26,555 nt of DNA. It comes from Gammaproteobacteria bacterium (lineage in GTDB: Bacteria; Pseudomonadota; Gammaproteobacteria; Eutrophobiales; Eutrophobiaceae). Made by a program: the position numbers and the translations under genes. Below the pieces are notes generated by a model. That model did not search any database and had not been told where the DNA came from. It worked only from the letters and a program-made list of their open reading frames with translations. The stretch covers positions 1 through 26,555 of the forward strand of contig JACVQI010000018.1 of the NCBI GenBank assembly GCA_015661095.1. Direction: 5' to 3'. Below are positions 1 to 7,264 of the stretch, in pieces. Each line of letters starts with the position of its first letter. Position 1 is the first letter of the stretch.

Positions 1-2
1 GC

Positions 3-44
3 ATCAAGGCCATCAAAGACCGGATCCCCGCCCAGGCAGCCTGA
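3..44 (+). CDS. 3' end of an unidentified gene (partial)
   Basis: Only the last 13 codons and a TGA are inside the window; they read IKAIKDRIPAQAA. The other two plus-strand frames stay open slightly longer but give low-complexity Pro/Arg peptides. I cannot assign a family. It could also be chance, since 42 bases carry little information. Confidence 0.3.
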   Translation: MKAIKDRIPAQAA

Positions 45-122
45 TGCCCGGCCCCGGGTCGCCGTAACAACCGGCCAGTTTTTTTATCTCGAAACACCCA
101 ATCAAAAGCCCGTTTTGGGCTA

Positions 123-489
123 ATGACCGTTCAGGTGGTCGATGACTGCAAGTTTTCACGTTTTCAAATTATCTGGACCTTACATAAGGATGGGTATGGA
201 AAATTTCTATCAGGCGGCTGACAGGAAAGAAGCGATTACCGTCATCGATAACAAATATTTTGATCAGATTTTAACGAATTACAATATGCCGGAAATCGAT
301 GGCAAGGGACTCATCGATTATATCCGCAACAGGAGTAGTCAGCCTGCTGTCCCCGTCCTGATGGTTACCACGGAAGGCGACATGAGTAAACTGGCTACCG
401 TGGAGCAGTCCGGTGTATTTGCGATTTGTGACAAACCGTTCGAACCGCAATCGATTAAGAAAATGATCGAAGCGACCATGGCAGTCTGA
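123..489 (+). pseudogene. CheY-like receiver-domain protein, frameshifted and missing its phospho-acceptor
   Basis: This is a single-domain response regulator (chemotaxis CheY type) that looks decayed. From ATG 123 the first frame gives VQVVDDCKFSRFQIIWTLHK, the beta1-alpha1 start of a receiver with the acidic DD pair. After base 188 the homology continues one base out of phase as MGMENFYQAADRKEA through to VPVLMVTTEGD and AICDKPFEP. The conserved Thr and Lys regions (LMVTTEGD and CDKPF) are therefore present. One extra base in the GG at 188-189 explains the break. The site normally read as T-D-x-N-M-P is T-N-Y-N-M-P here, with Asn (AAT, 277-279) replacing the phosphorylated Asp. A start inside the second frame (ATG 190) would lack beta1 and the acidic pocket. 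No clear ribosome site precedes 123; a small hairpin (107-121) sits just upstream. Confidence 0.8.
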
Positions 490-624
490 CTTGATTTTCG
501 ATGATTGAATTACCCGGTTCCCTGCCTTCCTCCTGTGCTACGCAATAAACACTAATCTATCTCGTGGTTGAAAGTTGATCCTGAATGTCACATCATTCAG
601 GTTCACGCTAACCAGATTCAAAGC

Positions 625-1380
625 ATGGATAAATTGGCTCACAACATTACCGCCTGTGTCGTGGTCATCGGTAACGAGATACTATCCGGCCGAACTCAGG
701 ATCTGAATATTGCCTACATAGGCAAACGTTGTGATGAATTGGGCATTCGACTGGCGGAATGCAGGGTGATACCCGACGTGCCGGAAGCGATTATGGCCAC
801 CGTCGATGCCTGTCGACATCTGTATGATTATGTTTTTACGACCGGTGGCATCGGTCCTACCCATGATGATATTACCACTGCGGTTATCGCCCGCTTGTTC
901 AATCGGCAACTCGAACGGAACGCAACAGCCGTCAAAGTAATGCAGTCGTACTATGGCCCGGATAACCTGAACGAAGCGCGGCTGAAAATGGCGGACATCC
1001 CCTCCGGGGCGAAACTCATTGATAACCCTGTCAGTGGTGCGCCGGGATTTCAGATTGAAAATGTCTTTGTGCTGCCGGGCGTGCCATTGATCATGCAGGC
1101 CATGTTTGAAGGCATCACGGACCGGTTGATCGGTGGGGCCCCGATGCTAACCGGCAGCGTGGTCACAGGCTTGCCGGAAAGTGTCCTGGCGGAAGGTTTG
1201 AGCAGGCTGCAAGACCGTTTCCCGGAGGTTACTATCGGCAGTTACCCTTTCTTCAGACAAGGAAAACTAGGGGTCAATATCGTCATACGCACTACCAGTG
1301 CCGGGAAATTAACGGAAGTAACTTCAGACGTTACCCTGCTCATCAGGAATCTTGAGGGAGAAGTCATTAAATTACCTTGA
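625..1380 (+). CDS. CinA-like MoaB/MoCF-domain protein (short, single-domain form)
   Basis: This protein belongs to the molybdopterin-binding (MoCF/MoaB) fold family related to the N-terminal domain of CinA. The start of the domain reads NITACVVVIGNEILSGRTQD, followed by TTGGIGPTHDD, the signature loop of the fold, and VFVLPGVP further on. At about 251 residues it lacks the C-terminal amidohydrolase domain of full CinA, so deamidation of NMN should not be assumed. The frame is open from a TTG at 568, but the 19 extra residues do not resemble the family and ATG 625 places the first beta strand at the usual distance from the N terminus. No strong ribosome site is visible at either start. It stands alone between the receiver pseudogene and ppk2; its TGA overlaps the probable ppk2 -35 element. 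Confidence 0.85.
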   Translation: MDKLAHNITACVVVIGNEILSGRTQDLNIAYIGKRCDELGIRLAECRVIPDVPEAIMATVDACRHLYDYVFTTGGIGPTHDDITTAVIARLFNRQLERNATAVKVMQSYYGPDNLNEARLKMADIPSGAKLIDNPVSGAPGFQIENVFVLPGVPLIMQAMFEGITDRLIGGAPMLTGSVVTGLPESVLAEGLSRLQDRFPEVTIGSYPFFRQGKLGVNIVIRTTSAGKLTEVTSDVTLLIRNLEGEVIKLP

Positions 1381-1403
1381 AAAGGCGAAATTTCGACTAT
1401 AAT
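1377..1403 (+). promoter_or_regulatory. Probable sigma-70 promoter for ppk2
   Basis: A TTGAAA hexamer (1377-1382, overlapping the stop of the preceding gene) is followed after 15 bp by a perfect TATAAT (1398-1403). The spacer is shorter than the optimal 17. Transcription would start near 1410, about 22-37 bases before the possible start codons of ppk2. Confidence 0.5.
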
Positions 1404-1431
1404 CAAGTATTACTCGAATAATAAGCTAGAG

Positions 1432-2331
1432 ATGGGGGACAGAACCGTGGGTAAGAACAAATCCAAAGAGAAAAAGACTAACGGCGAGAATGAAGAGGAA
1501 ATCTCAACCAGGTCTGATGATTCAGGAGATAGTGGCAAGGATAAGAAAGACAAGAAAAAGATTAAAAACAAAGTGTACGAGAAGGAAATCGCCAGGATGC
1601 AGATCGAACTGGTCAAATTGCAGGAATGGGTTAAACACAAAAACATGAAAGTCATCGCCATCTTTGAAGGTCGCGATGCGGCCGGCAAAGGCGGCGCTAT
1701 CAAGCGTATCACCGAAAGCCTGAGTCCGAGAGTGTGCCGTGTGGTCGCGCTGCCCGCACCTACCGAGCGGGAGCGCAGCCAGTGGTATTTCCAGAGATAC
1801 ATTCAGCATCTGCCCGCTGGCGGGGAAATGGTCCTGTTCGACCGCAGCTGGTATAACCGGGCCGGTGTGGAACGGGTCATGGGCTATTGCACTGAAGAGG
1901 AATATCGCGAATTTCTACGTTCCTGTCCGGAGTTCGAACGCATGCTGGTGCGGTCCGGCATCATACTCATCAAATACTGGTTCTCAGTCAGTGATGAGGA
2001 GCAGGAACGGCGTTTCCAGGGTCGCATCTACCATCCGACCAAACACTGGAAACTGAGCCCCATGGATCTGCAATCCCGCTCCAAATGGGTGGAGTATTCC
2101 AAGGCCAAGGACGAAATGTTCGCGCATTGCGATATCAAGCAGGCACCCTGGTATGTCGTCGATGGTGATAATAAGAAGCGAGCCCGCCTGAATATAATTA
2201 CTCATCTTCTGAGCATGATCGACTACGAGGATTTGTCACCCACACCGGTAGAATTGCCACCGCGCCAGCGGGAAAGCGGCTATGTGCGCCCGCCCATGTC
2301 GGATCAAACCCGGATTCCGGAAATTTATTAA
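1432..2331 (+). CDS. ppk2: Polyphosphate kinase 2 (PPK2 family)
   Basis: PPK2 enzymes transfer phosphate between polyphosphate and nucleotides. The class I enzymes mainly phosphorylate nucleoside diphosphates. The Walker A motif is GRDAAGKGG (residues 80-88), the Walker B region is FDRSWYNR (136-143), and the lid region with QGRIYHPTKHWKLSP follows near 205-220. The first ~48 residues are very rich in Lys, Glu and Ser, low in complexity, and probably disordered. They are not part of the kinase core. ATG 1432 has no well-spaced ribosome site, whereas an in-frame GTG at 1447 lies 7 bases after GGGGGA, so the true N terminus may be five residues shorter. The gene has its own promoter and is followed by a strong hairpin, so it is probably monocistronic. 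The direction of the reaction in vivo cannot be read from sequence. Confidence 0.95.
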   Translation: MGDRTVGKNKSKEKKTNGENEEEISTRSDDSGDSGKDKKDKKKIKNKVYEKEIARMQIELVKLQEWVKHKNMKVIAIFEGRDAAGKGGAIKRITESLSPRVCRVVALPAPTERERSQWYFQRYIQHLPAGGEMVLFDRSWYNRAGVERVMGYCTEEEYREFLRSCPEFERMLVRSGIILIKYWFSVSDEEQERRFQGRIYHPTKHWKLSPMDLQSRSKWVEYSKAKDEMFAHCDIKQAPWYVVDGDNKKRARLNIITHLLSMIDYEDLSPTPVELPPRQRESGYVRPPMSDQTRIPEIY

Positions 2332-2347
2332 AGCCAGTCTCGTGAAT

Positions 2348-2393
2348 GCTAACCTGCTGCTTACCGCAGCAGGTTAGCAACATTTCCTTTTAA
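2348..2393 (+). terminator. Intrinsic terminator after ppk2
   Basis: A perfect 12-bp stem (GCTAACCTGCTG at 2348-2359 with CAGCAGGTTAGC at 2367-2378) encloses a 7-base loop. It is followed by a T-rich but interrupted tract to about 2393. It lies 17 bases after the ppk2 stop. On the other strand it also sits just beyond the tRNA-Leu gene, but no T tract follows in that direction. Confidence 0.7.
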
Positions 2394-2409
2394 CTTTTCA
2401 CTGTAGTGT

Positions 2410-2496
2410 TGGTGCCGGGGGAGAGACTCGAACTCTCACATGGTCACCCATACCAGATTTTGAGTCTGGCGCGTCTACCAATTCCGCCACTCCGGC
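2410..2496 (-). tRNA. tRNA-Leu (anticodon CAA)
   Basis: On the minus strand the sequence folds as an 87-base class II tRNA. The anticodon stem CCAGA/TCTGG encloses a CTCAAAA loop, giving anticodon CAA that reads UUG. There is a long variable arm (ATGG-GTGA-CCAT) and a T arm GAGAG-TTCGAGT-CTCTC. The 3' CCA is encoded (2410-2412). The acceptor stem pairs except for an A-C mismatch at the sixth position. The first 25 bases of the tRNA recur 219 bp upstream (2691-2715), and the only clear promoter lies upstream of that copy. Confidence 0.95.
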
Positions 2497-2540
2497 ATTT
2501 TTTCTTAAACATTTTTGCAAGGCTGATAATTCCGCCCGGC

Positions 2541-2692
2541 GCGGTCGCTGGAAAACTTGTTCCAGACGTTTTCAACCGATTACTTCCATGTAATCGTCAC
2601 GGACATCCTGTCCTCCGCGACATTAATACATCCTGTATGTCGGTCGCTCTTGCGCATCCTGCGCCCGCGACACTAGTGCATCCTGCACGTCG
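2541..2692. repeat. Array of short hairpins with a conserved CATCCTG core and alternating GTCGC/GCGAC spacers
   Basis: Four hairpins share the loop core CATCCTG with different but self-complementary stems: GGACA/TGTCC (2601-2613), ATACA/TGTAT (2626-2638), GCGCA/TGCGC (2652-2664) and GTGCA/TGCAC (2676-2688). Their starts are 25, 26 and 24 bases apart. Between them the spacer pentamers alternate in orientation: GTCAC 2596, GCGAC 2617, GTCGC 2643, GCGAC 2667, GTCG 2689. Each hairpin could therefore be closed by an outer stem. Two looser hairpins precede them: CTGGAA/TTCCAG (2548-2565) and CGATTAC/GTAATCG (2577-2596). The stems vary while complementarity is kept, which argues for selection or copying of a structure rather than chance. 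The array lies wholly between the two tRNA-Leu 5' ends. Confidence 0.8.
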
Positions 2693-2715
2693 TCTACCAA
2701 TTCTGCCACTCCGGC
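2691..2715 (-). repeat. Duplicated first 25 bases of tRNA-Leu (tRNA 5' remnant)
   Basis: Bases 2691-2715 match the tRNA 5' end at 2472-2496 at 24 of 25 positions, in the same orientation. The match stops abruptly within the D arm, where the hairpin array begins. It cannot encode a tRNA. It is either the remnant of a former tandem tRNA-Leu gene or the result of an insertion that restored the 5' end of the gene. Confidence 0.85.
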
Positions 2716-2736
2716 TTTACCTCAGCGGGGTGTGCA

Positions 2737-2764
2737 AGTATAAGGAAACTCAGGCCTAAATCAA
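2737..2764 (-). promoter_or_regulatory. Probable promoter for the tRNA-Leu transcript
   Basis: On the minus strand TTGATT (2764-2759) is followed after 16 bp by TATACT (2742-2737). Transcription would begin near 2730, 15 bases before the partial tRNA copy, and would run through the hairpin array into the full tRNA. I see no better promoter between the array and the full tRNA. Confidence 0.5.
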
Positions 2765-2830
2765 ACTTCCACCATGGCCGTAGTGGCATTCGGTGAGAAA
2801 TGCGGCCCAATTCTGTTACCATGCCGCGCC

Positions 2831-3871
2831 ATGTTGCGTAGTGAGTTTACCTATGATTTGCCGGAAGAGCTGATCGCTCAATATCCGCCGCCAGTCCGGG
2901 GCGAGAGCCGGTTATTGCATCTCGATATGACCAGTGGCGACGTCCACGATGGTGTTTTTGCGGATCTGGTAACCATGCTGCATCCCGGTGATATGCTGGT
3001 GTTTAACGATACCCGGGTCATACCGGCGCGTCTTTTTGGCAGCAAGGAAACCGGCGGCAAGGTCGAGATTCTGATAGAACGACTCATCGGCAAGGGCAAA
3101 CTGCTCGGTCAGATCCGGGCCAGTAAATCTCCGCGGATCGGCAGCCGGTTGTTGTTGGAAAACGGCAAAAAGTTGCAGGTCATCGGCAGGCAGGACGAGT
3201 TCTTCTTGCTGGCAGTTGAGGATCAAACAGCCTTGACCGGGATTCTGGAAGAGGCCGGGCATGTGCCCTTGCCACCTTATATCCGGCGGGTAGATGGGCC
3301 CCTGGACCGGGAGCGTTACCAGACCGTTTTTGCACGTCATGCCGGCGCCGTGGCCGCGCCGACCGCCGGGCTGCATTTCACGCCGGCCCTGTTACAAAGG
3401 ATCAGGGATCGGGGTTGTGCGACGGGGTTTGTCACCTTGCATGTGGGTGCGGGGACGTTTCAGCCGGTGCGGGCGAAGCACATAGAAGATCATCATATGC
3501 ATAACGAATATTTCGAGATTGATGCAGAGTTATGCGAAAGTATTTCCCGGACCAGGCAGTCTGGCGGCAGAGTCGTTGCCGTGGGCACTACGACGGCGCG
3601 GGTGTTGGAGACCGCCGCGTTGACGGGCACGCTGATACCACAGCAAGGCGAAACCAATATCTTCATCTATCCGGGTTTCAGATTCCGGATGGTCGACGCC
3701 ATGCTGACCAATTTTCATCTGCCGGAATCCACCCTGTTGATGCTGGTCTGCGCCTTCGCCGGCACGGAACAGGTGTTGACGGCTTACCGCCATGCGGTGC
3801 GGGAACAATATCGGTTTTTCAGTTATGGTGACGCAATGTTAATTGATAAAACAGTTACAAGTGATAAGTGA
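2831..3871 (+). CDS. queA: tRNA preQ1(34) S-adenosylmethionine ribosyltransferase-isomerase
   Basis: QueA transfers and isomerises the ribosyl group of S-adenosylmethionine onto preQ1 at tRNA position 34, giving epoxyqueuosine. Family blocks are visible in order: the N-terminal SEFTYDLPEELIAQYP, FNDTRVIPARL (58-68), YQTVFARHAGAVAAPTAGLH (163-182) and HVGAGTFQPV (204-213). ATG 2831 gives 346 residues, the usual length. The upstream in-frame ATG at 2774 would add 19 residues unlike the family and lies in the tRNA promoter region. The last codons (TVTSDK) are written by an AAGT-rich repeat that continues past the stop, so the C-terminal tail may be a late addition. tgt follows after 30 bp. Confidence 0.97.
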   Translation: MLRSEFTYDLPEELIAQYPPPVRGESRLLHLDMTSGDVHDGVFADLVTMLHPGDMLVFNDTRVIPARLFGSKETGGKVEILIERLIGKGKLLGQIRASKSPRIGSRLLLENGKKLQVIGRQDEFFLLAVEDQTALTGILEEAGHVPLPPYIRRVDGPLDRERYQTVFARHAGAVAAPTAGLHFTPALLQRIRDRGCATGFVTLHVGAGTFQPVRAKHIEDHHMHNEYFEIDAELCESISRTRQSGGRVVAVGTTTARVLETAALTGTLIPQQGETNIFIYPGFRFRMVDAMLTNFHLPESTLLMLVCAFAGTEQVLTAYRHAVREQYRFFSYGDAMLIDKTVTSDK

Positions 3872-3896
3872 AAAGTAGAAAGTAAAAAGTGAAATG
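3851..3896 (+). repeat. Degenerate AAGT-rich simple repeat across the queA stop
   Basis: The stretch consists of imperfect units such as AAGTGA, AAGTAG, AAGTAA and AAGTGA. It begins with ACAGTTACAAGT inside the last queA codons and ends just before tgt. A related stretch straddles the stop of gloA (7656-7690). Confidence 0.6.
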
Positions 3897-3901
3897 TAAT
3901 T

Positions 3902-5017
3902 ATGCAATTTGATCTATTAGCGCAGGATGGTCAGGCCCGCAGGGGTCGCATCAGTTTTCCCAGAGGCACGATTGAGACACCGGCCTTCATGCCGGTGGGA
4001 ACCTATGGCACAGTCAAGGCCATGACGGCGGAGGAACTCCGGGAAGTCGGCAGCGAAATCATACTCGGCAATACCTTTCATTTGATGCTGCGGCCGGGCG
4101 TGGAAGTGATCCGTCAGTTCGGCGGTTTGCACGATTTCATGCACTGGCCCGGGCCGATCCTGACCGATTCCGGTGGTTTCCAGGTTTACAGCCTGGCGGA
4201 GGGGCGGCAGATCAGTGAAGCGGGTGTGCAGTTCCGTTCGCCGGTCAACGGCGATCCGGTGTTCCTCGGACCGGAACAGGCGATCCAGATACAACACGAT
4301 CTGAATGCCGATATCATTATGGTTTTCGATGACTGCACGGCCTATCCGGCCACGGAGGAGCAGACCCGGGCCTCCATGGAATTGTCCTTGCGTTGGGCCA
4401 GACGTTGCCGCGAGGTTCACGCCGACCATCCGTCCGCCCTGTTCGGCATTATCCAGGGCGGCATGTATAAACAGTTACGCGGCGCTTCCCTGGAGGGGTT
4501 GCAGGACATCGGCTTTGACGGTTATGCCATCGGTGGCCTGTCGGTCGGCGAACCGGTACCACTGATGCTGGATATGCTTGCGCACATCGGTCCGCGCCTG
4601 CCGGCCCGGCAGCCTCGTTATCTGATGGGGGTTGGTACACCGGAAGATATCGTGCAAGCCGTGCGCATGGGGATGGATATGTTTGACTGTGTCTTGCCAA
4701 CGCGAAATGCCCGTAATGGCCAGTTATTCACGGCGGCCGGAGTCGTCAAGATACGGAATGCGGAGCACCGCAACAGTGTGCAGCCACTGGACGCGGATTG
4801 CGGTTGTTATACTTGCCGGAATTACAGCCGCGCTTATCTGCATCATCTGGATAAAACCAGGGAGATCCTGGGTGCCCGTCTCAATACCTGGCATAACCTG
4901 CATTTTTATCAGCAATTAATGCGGGGCCTGCGGACCGCGATCAAGGCGGGTGCGCTGCAGCAATTTATCAATGATTTTTATGCGAAGCGCGCGCAAAATG
5001 GGGATACTGTGTCATAA
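3902..5017 (+). CDS. tgt: Queuine/preQ1 tRNA-guanine transglycosylase
   Basis: Tgt exchanges guanine-34 for preQ1 in tRNAs with GUN anticodons, the step before QueA. The general acid/base loop TDSGGFQVYS contains Asp89. The nucleophile is expected at Asp262 in MGMDMFDCVLPTRNARNG, and the zinc ligands are Cys300, Cys302, Cys305 and His331 (DADCGCYTC and HNLHF). These sit within two residues of the E. coli numbering. At 371 residues it is full length. It follows queA in the same direction and is followed by yajC, the standard gammaproteobacterial order. Confidence 0.98.
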   Translation: MQFDLLAQDGQARRGRISFPRGTIETPAFMPVGTYGTVKAMTAEELREVGSEIILGNTFHLMLRPGVEVIRQFGGLHDFMHWPGPILTDSGGFQVYSLAEGRQISEAGVQFRSPVNGDPVFLGPEQAIQIQHDLNADIIMVFDDCTAYPATEEQTRASMELSLRWARRCREVHADHPSALFGIIQGGMYKQLRGASLEGLQDIGFDGYAIGGLSVGEPVPLMLDMLAHIGPRLPARQPRYLMGVGTPEDIVQAVRMGMDMFDCVLPTRNARNGQLFTAAGVVKIRNAEHRNSVQPLDADCGCYTCRNYSRAYLHHLDKTREILGARLNTWHNLHFYQQLMRGLRTAIKAGALQQFINDFYAKRAQNGDTVS

Positions 5018-5050
5018 TAAAGCCTGTCCACCAAACCTGAATATCCTTAA

Positions 5051-5380
5051 ATGTTAAATTTTTTCATAAACAATGCCTGGGCCCAGTCGGCGTCACCACA
5101 AGGCGGCGGTACTTCCTTCATCATCATGATGGTGGTTTTTGTCGCCATCTTTTATTTCATCATAATCCGGCCCCAGACCAAGCAGGCGAAGGAGCATAAG
5201 GCAATGCTCGAGGCGCTCAGCAAGGGTGATGAGATTGTTACCAATGGTGGGATCGTGGGGCGCATCAACAAGATTGGTGATAACTTCATGGCTATTGAGA
5301 TCGCCACAGACCTGGAGATCAAGGTGCAAAAGCATGCAGTTACAGCGGTGCTGCCCAAGGGCACCATGAAAAGCCTCTGA
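5051..5380 (+). CDS. yajC: Sec translocon accessory protein YajC
   Basis: YajC is a small inner-membrane protein that associates with SecDF-YidC. A short periplasmic N terminus is followed by one membrane segment (about residues 22-39, ending FYFIIIRPQTKQAKEH, the family signature) and a cytosolic domain with LSKGDEIVTNGGIVGRI. The length of 109 is typical. It follows tgt by 33 bp. In most relatives secD and secF come next; here pdxB follows after a 97-bp gap that contains a weak GC hairpin (5418-5435) without a T tract. Confidence 0.96.
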   Translation: MLNFFINNAWAQSASPQGGGTSFIIMMVVFVAIFYFIIIRPQTKQAKEHKAMLEALSKGDEIVTNGGIVGRINKIGDNFMAIEIATDLEIKVQKHAVTAVLPKGTMKSL

Positions 5381-5477
5381 TAAATTCACTGTATCAGTAG
5401 TTATTCCCGCTAGAATTCCCGGTAAGCTTCCCGGGGTTTAGGCTGGTAGTTAACAAGCGCGACACGGGTTTTGGCAA

Positions 5478-6629
5478 ATGCAGATTGTCGTCGATAAAGA
5501 TATTTTTTTTGCTGAAAAATATTTCGCGTCGCTCGGTGATGTGATCAAGGTCGATGGTCGTAGTATTACAGCTGCCTTGGTGAAACAGGCTGATATCCTG
5601 ATTGTCCGCTCCATCACAAACGTCACGGAAAGTCTATTACGCGGCAGTGCTGTACGCTTTGTCGGCAGTGTTACCAGCGGCACCGACCATATCGATCAGG
5701 CCTGTCTGCAAAAAAACGGTATCGGGTTTGGCTGCGCCGCCGGCAGTAACGCCCGTGCCGTGGCCGAATATGTTTTAAGCAGTTTAATGGTGCTGATGGA
5801 ACAGCGCGAATTCGATCTCATCAGCAAGACAGTGGCCATCATTGGATGCGGCCACACGGGATCCCTGTTGCGCGGTTTTCTGCACAGCCTCGGTGTTCGC
5901 TGTCTGGTCAATGATCCACCCTTGCGGGATGCCACCGGCGGGCAGGATTACTGTGAGCTCAATGAGGTGTTTGACGCGGATATTATTTCTGTACATGTCC
6001 CCCTGGTAAAAACCGGCGCATATCCCACCTGGCGTATGATCGATGCCGCGTTTTTGCAGCGGCTGCGTGAAGACGTTATTCTCATTAATACTTCGCGCGG
6101 CGATGTAATCGATGAAAACGCCCTGCTCCCGTTCCTTGATCTGTACCAGCAGGCCAGCGTCGTGCTGGATGTCTGGAACGGCGAGCCGGATATCGATAGC
6201 GAGCTAATGCAGAAGGCAACTATCGCAACGGCGCATATCGCTGGTCATACCCTGGATGCCAAATTAAAGGCGGTGGCTATGGTGTACAAACAGGCGTGCT
6301 CGTATTTTCAACAGCCCTGCGCGGCAACCAGCATGGATAACTTCCGCAATCTGGAGCCGGTGGAAATCGCGCTCACCGCTGAGGTCGCCGAACTGGATGC
6401 GATCCAGATGGCGGTATTGACCAGTTATGATGTGCGTACGGACGCCAGTGCGTTACGGCAAATACTCAGTCTGGAACCGGGACAGCGAGCCAGGTTCTTT
6501 GATGACTTACGCAGCCAGTACCGGACTCGCAGAGAGTTTAGCGCCTTGCGGATAAAGTTGCCTGCTGAGTGCCAACGTCTGGCAGGTAAGCTGAACCATT
6601 TGGGATTCCCGACCTCTTTGCAACCATGA
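5478..6629 (+). CDS. pdxB: Erythronate-4-phosphate dehydrogenase
   Basis: PdxB oxidises 4-phosphoerythronate in the DXP-dependent route to pyridoxal phosphate. It has the D-2-hydroxyacid dehydrogenase fold. The NAD-binding loop is IIGCGHTGSLL (121-131), and catalytic residues are expected at Arg207 (NTSRGDVIDE), Glu236 (DVWNGEPD) and His253 (TAHIAGH). SVTSGTDHID and NARAVAEYV are also family blocks. The C-terminal ~90 residues form the PdxB-specific dimerisation region. Its last four bases overlap the purN start (ATGA), so the two genes are probably translationally coupled. Confidence 0.96.
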   Translation: MQIVVDKDIFFAEKYFASLGDVIKVDGRSITAALVKQADILIVRSITNVTESLLRGSAVRFVGSVTSGTDHIDQACLQKNGIGFGCAAGSNARAVAEYVLSSLMVLMEQREFDLISKTVAIIGCGHTGSLLRGFLHSLGVRCLVNDPPLRDATGGQDYCELNEVFDADIISVHVPLVKTGAYPTWRMIDAAFLQRLREDVILINTSRGDVIDENALLPFLDLYQQASVVLDVWNGEPDIDSELMQKATIATAHIAGHTLDAKLKAVAMVYKQACSYFQQPCAATSMDNFRNLEPVEIALTAEVAELDAIQMAVLTSYDVRTDASALRQILSLEPGQRARFFDDLRSQYRTRREFSALRIKLPAECQRLAGKLNHLGFPTSLQP

Positions 6630-7255
6630 CCAGCAAGAAGAAAACGAAATTAGGCTTCCTCGCCTCAGCGAGGGGCTCGAACATGCAGGTAATCATCGAT
6701 GCCTGCAAGGCCGACGAACTGCCGGCACAGCCGGTGGTGGTCATCAGTAATAATCGTGAATCCGGCGCTCTGGCCCGGGCTCAGGCGGAAGGCATTGCGG
6801 CGTATCACCTGAGCAGCAGCACTCATCCCGATCCGGAACAGCTGGATCGGAAAATTACCTCGACCTTGCAGGAGCATGAGGTGGACATTGTCATTCTCGC
6901 CGGCTATATGAAAAAGATCGGCCAGCGTACCCTGACTGCTTATAAAGGCCGCATCCTGAACATCCATCCAGCCCTGTTGCCGAAGTATGGTGGTGCGGGC
7001 ATGTACGGCATGCATGTTCATGCCGCCGTGATAGCCAATGGCGAGAAGGAATCCGGCGCCACCATCCACATTGTGGATGGTGATTACGACACCGGGCCGG
7101 TGCTGGCGCAAAAAACCGTCGTAGTTACGGCTGCGGATACCGCCGAAAGTCTGGCGCGAAAGGTCCTGACCGTGGAGCACGAATTATACGTGGAGACCCT
7201 GGGCAAGATCCTGAACAGCGAGATACAATTGCCGGATCGCGGTAAATTCAACTAG
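6626..7255 (+). CDS. purN: Phosphoribosylglycinamide formyltransferase (divergent subtype)
   Basis: PurN formylates glycinamide ribonucleotide with 10-formyl-tetrahydrofolate in purine synthesis. The catalytic triad is present: Asn112 and His114 in LNIHPALLP, and Asp155 in DYDTGPVL. The block after LNIHP reads KYGGAGMYGMHVHAAVIANG where enteric enzymes have a KFxGLHTHQRAL-type sequence, so this is the other subtype, also seen outside the Proteobacteria. The N-terminal phosphate loop is SARGSNMQVI. purN is normally paired with purM; here it is coupled to pdxB. A different formyl- or carboxyl-transferring role is less likely because all three catalytic residues are kept. Confidence 0.9.
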   Translation: MTSKKKTKLGFLASARGSNMQVIIDACKADELPAQPVVVISNNRESGALARAQAEGIAAYHLSSSTHPDPEQLDRKITSTLQEHEVDIVILAGYMKKIGQRTLTAYKGRILNIHPALLPKYGGAGMYGMHVHAAVIANGEKESGATIHIVDGDYDTGPVLAQKTVVVTAADTAESLARKVLTVEHELYVETLGKILNSEIQLPDRGKFN

Positions 7256-7264
7256 AGGCGAAAC

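Noticed and set aside
104..128. AGCCC-GTTTT-GGGCT inverted repeat before the receiver gene, possible minus-strand terminator
   Set aside because: Only 5 bp, and the T tract on the minus side is short and interrupted; no minus-strand gene ends here.
2596..2692. Possible CRISPR array at ~25-base period
   Set aside because: Repeats are only 7 bases and the stems vary with complementarity; there are no constant repeats of 24 bases or more, no spacers and no cas genes.
2406..2759. Open frame of 117 codons on the plus strand over the tRNA region
   Set aside because: It is the antisense of tRNA-Leu plus the hairpin array; the peptide (GERLELSHGHPYQ...) is the familiar false translation of a tRNA-Leu complement.
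6665..7180. 171-codon minus-strand frame opposite purN
   Set aside because: Antisense shadow of a gene with an intact catalytic triad on the plus strand.
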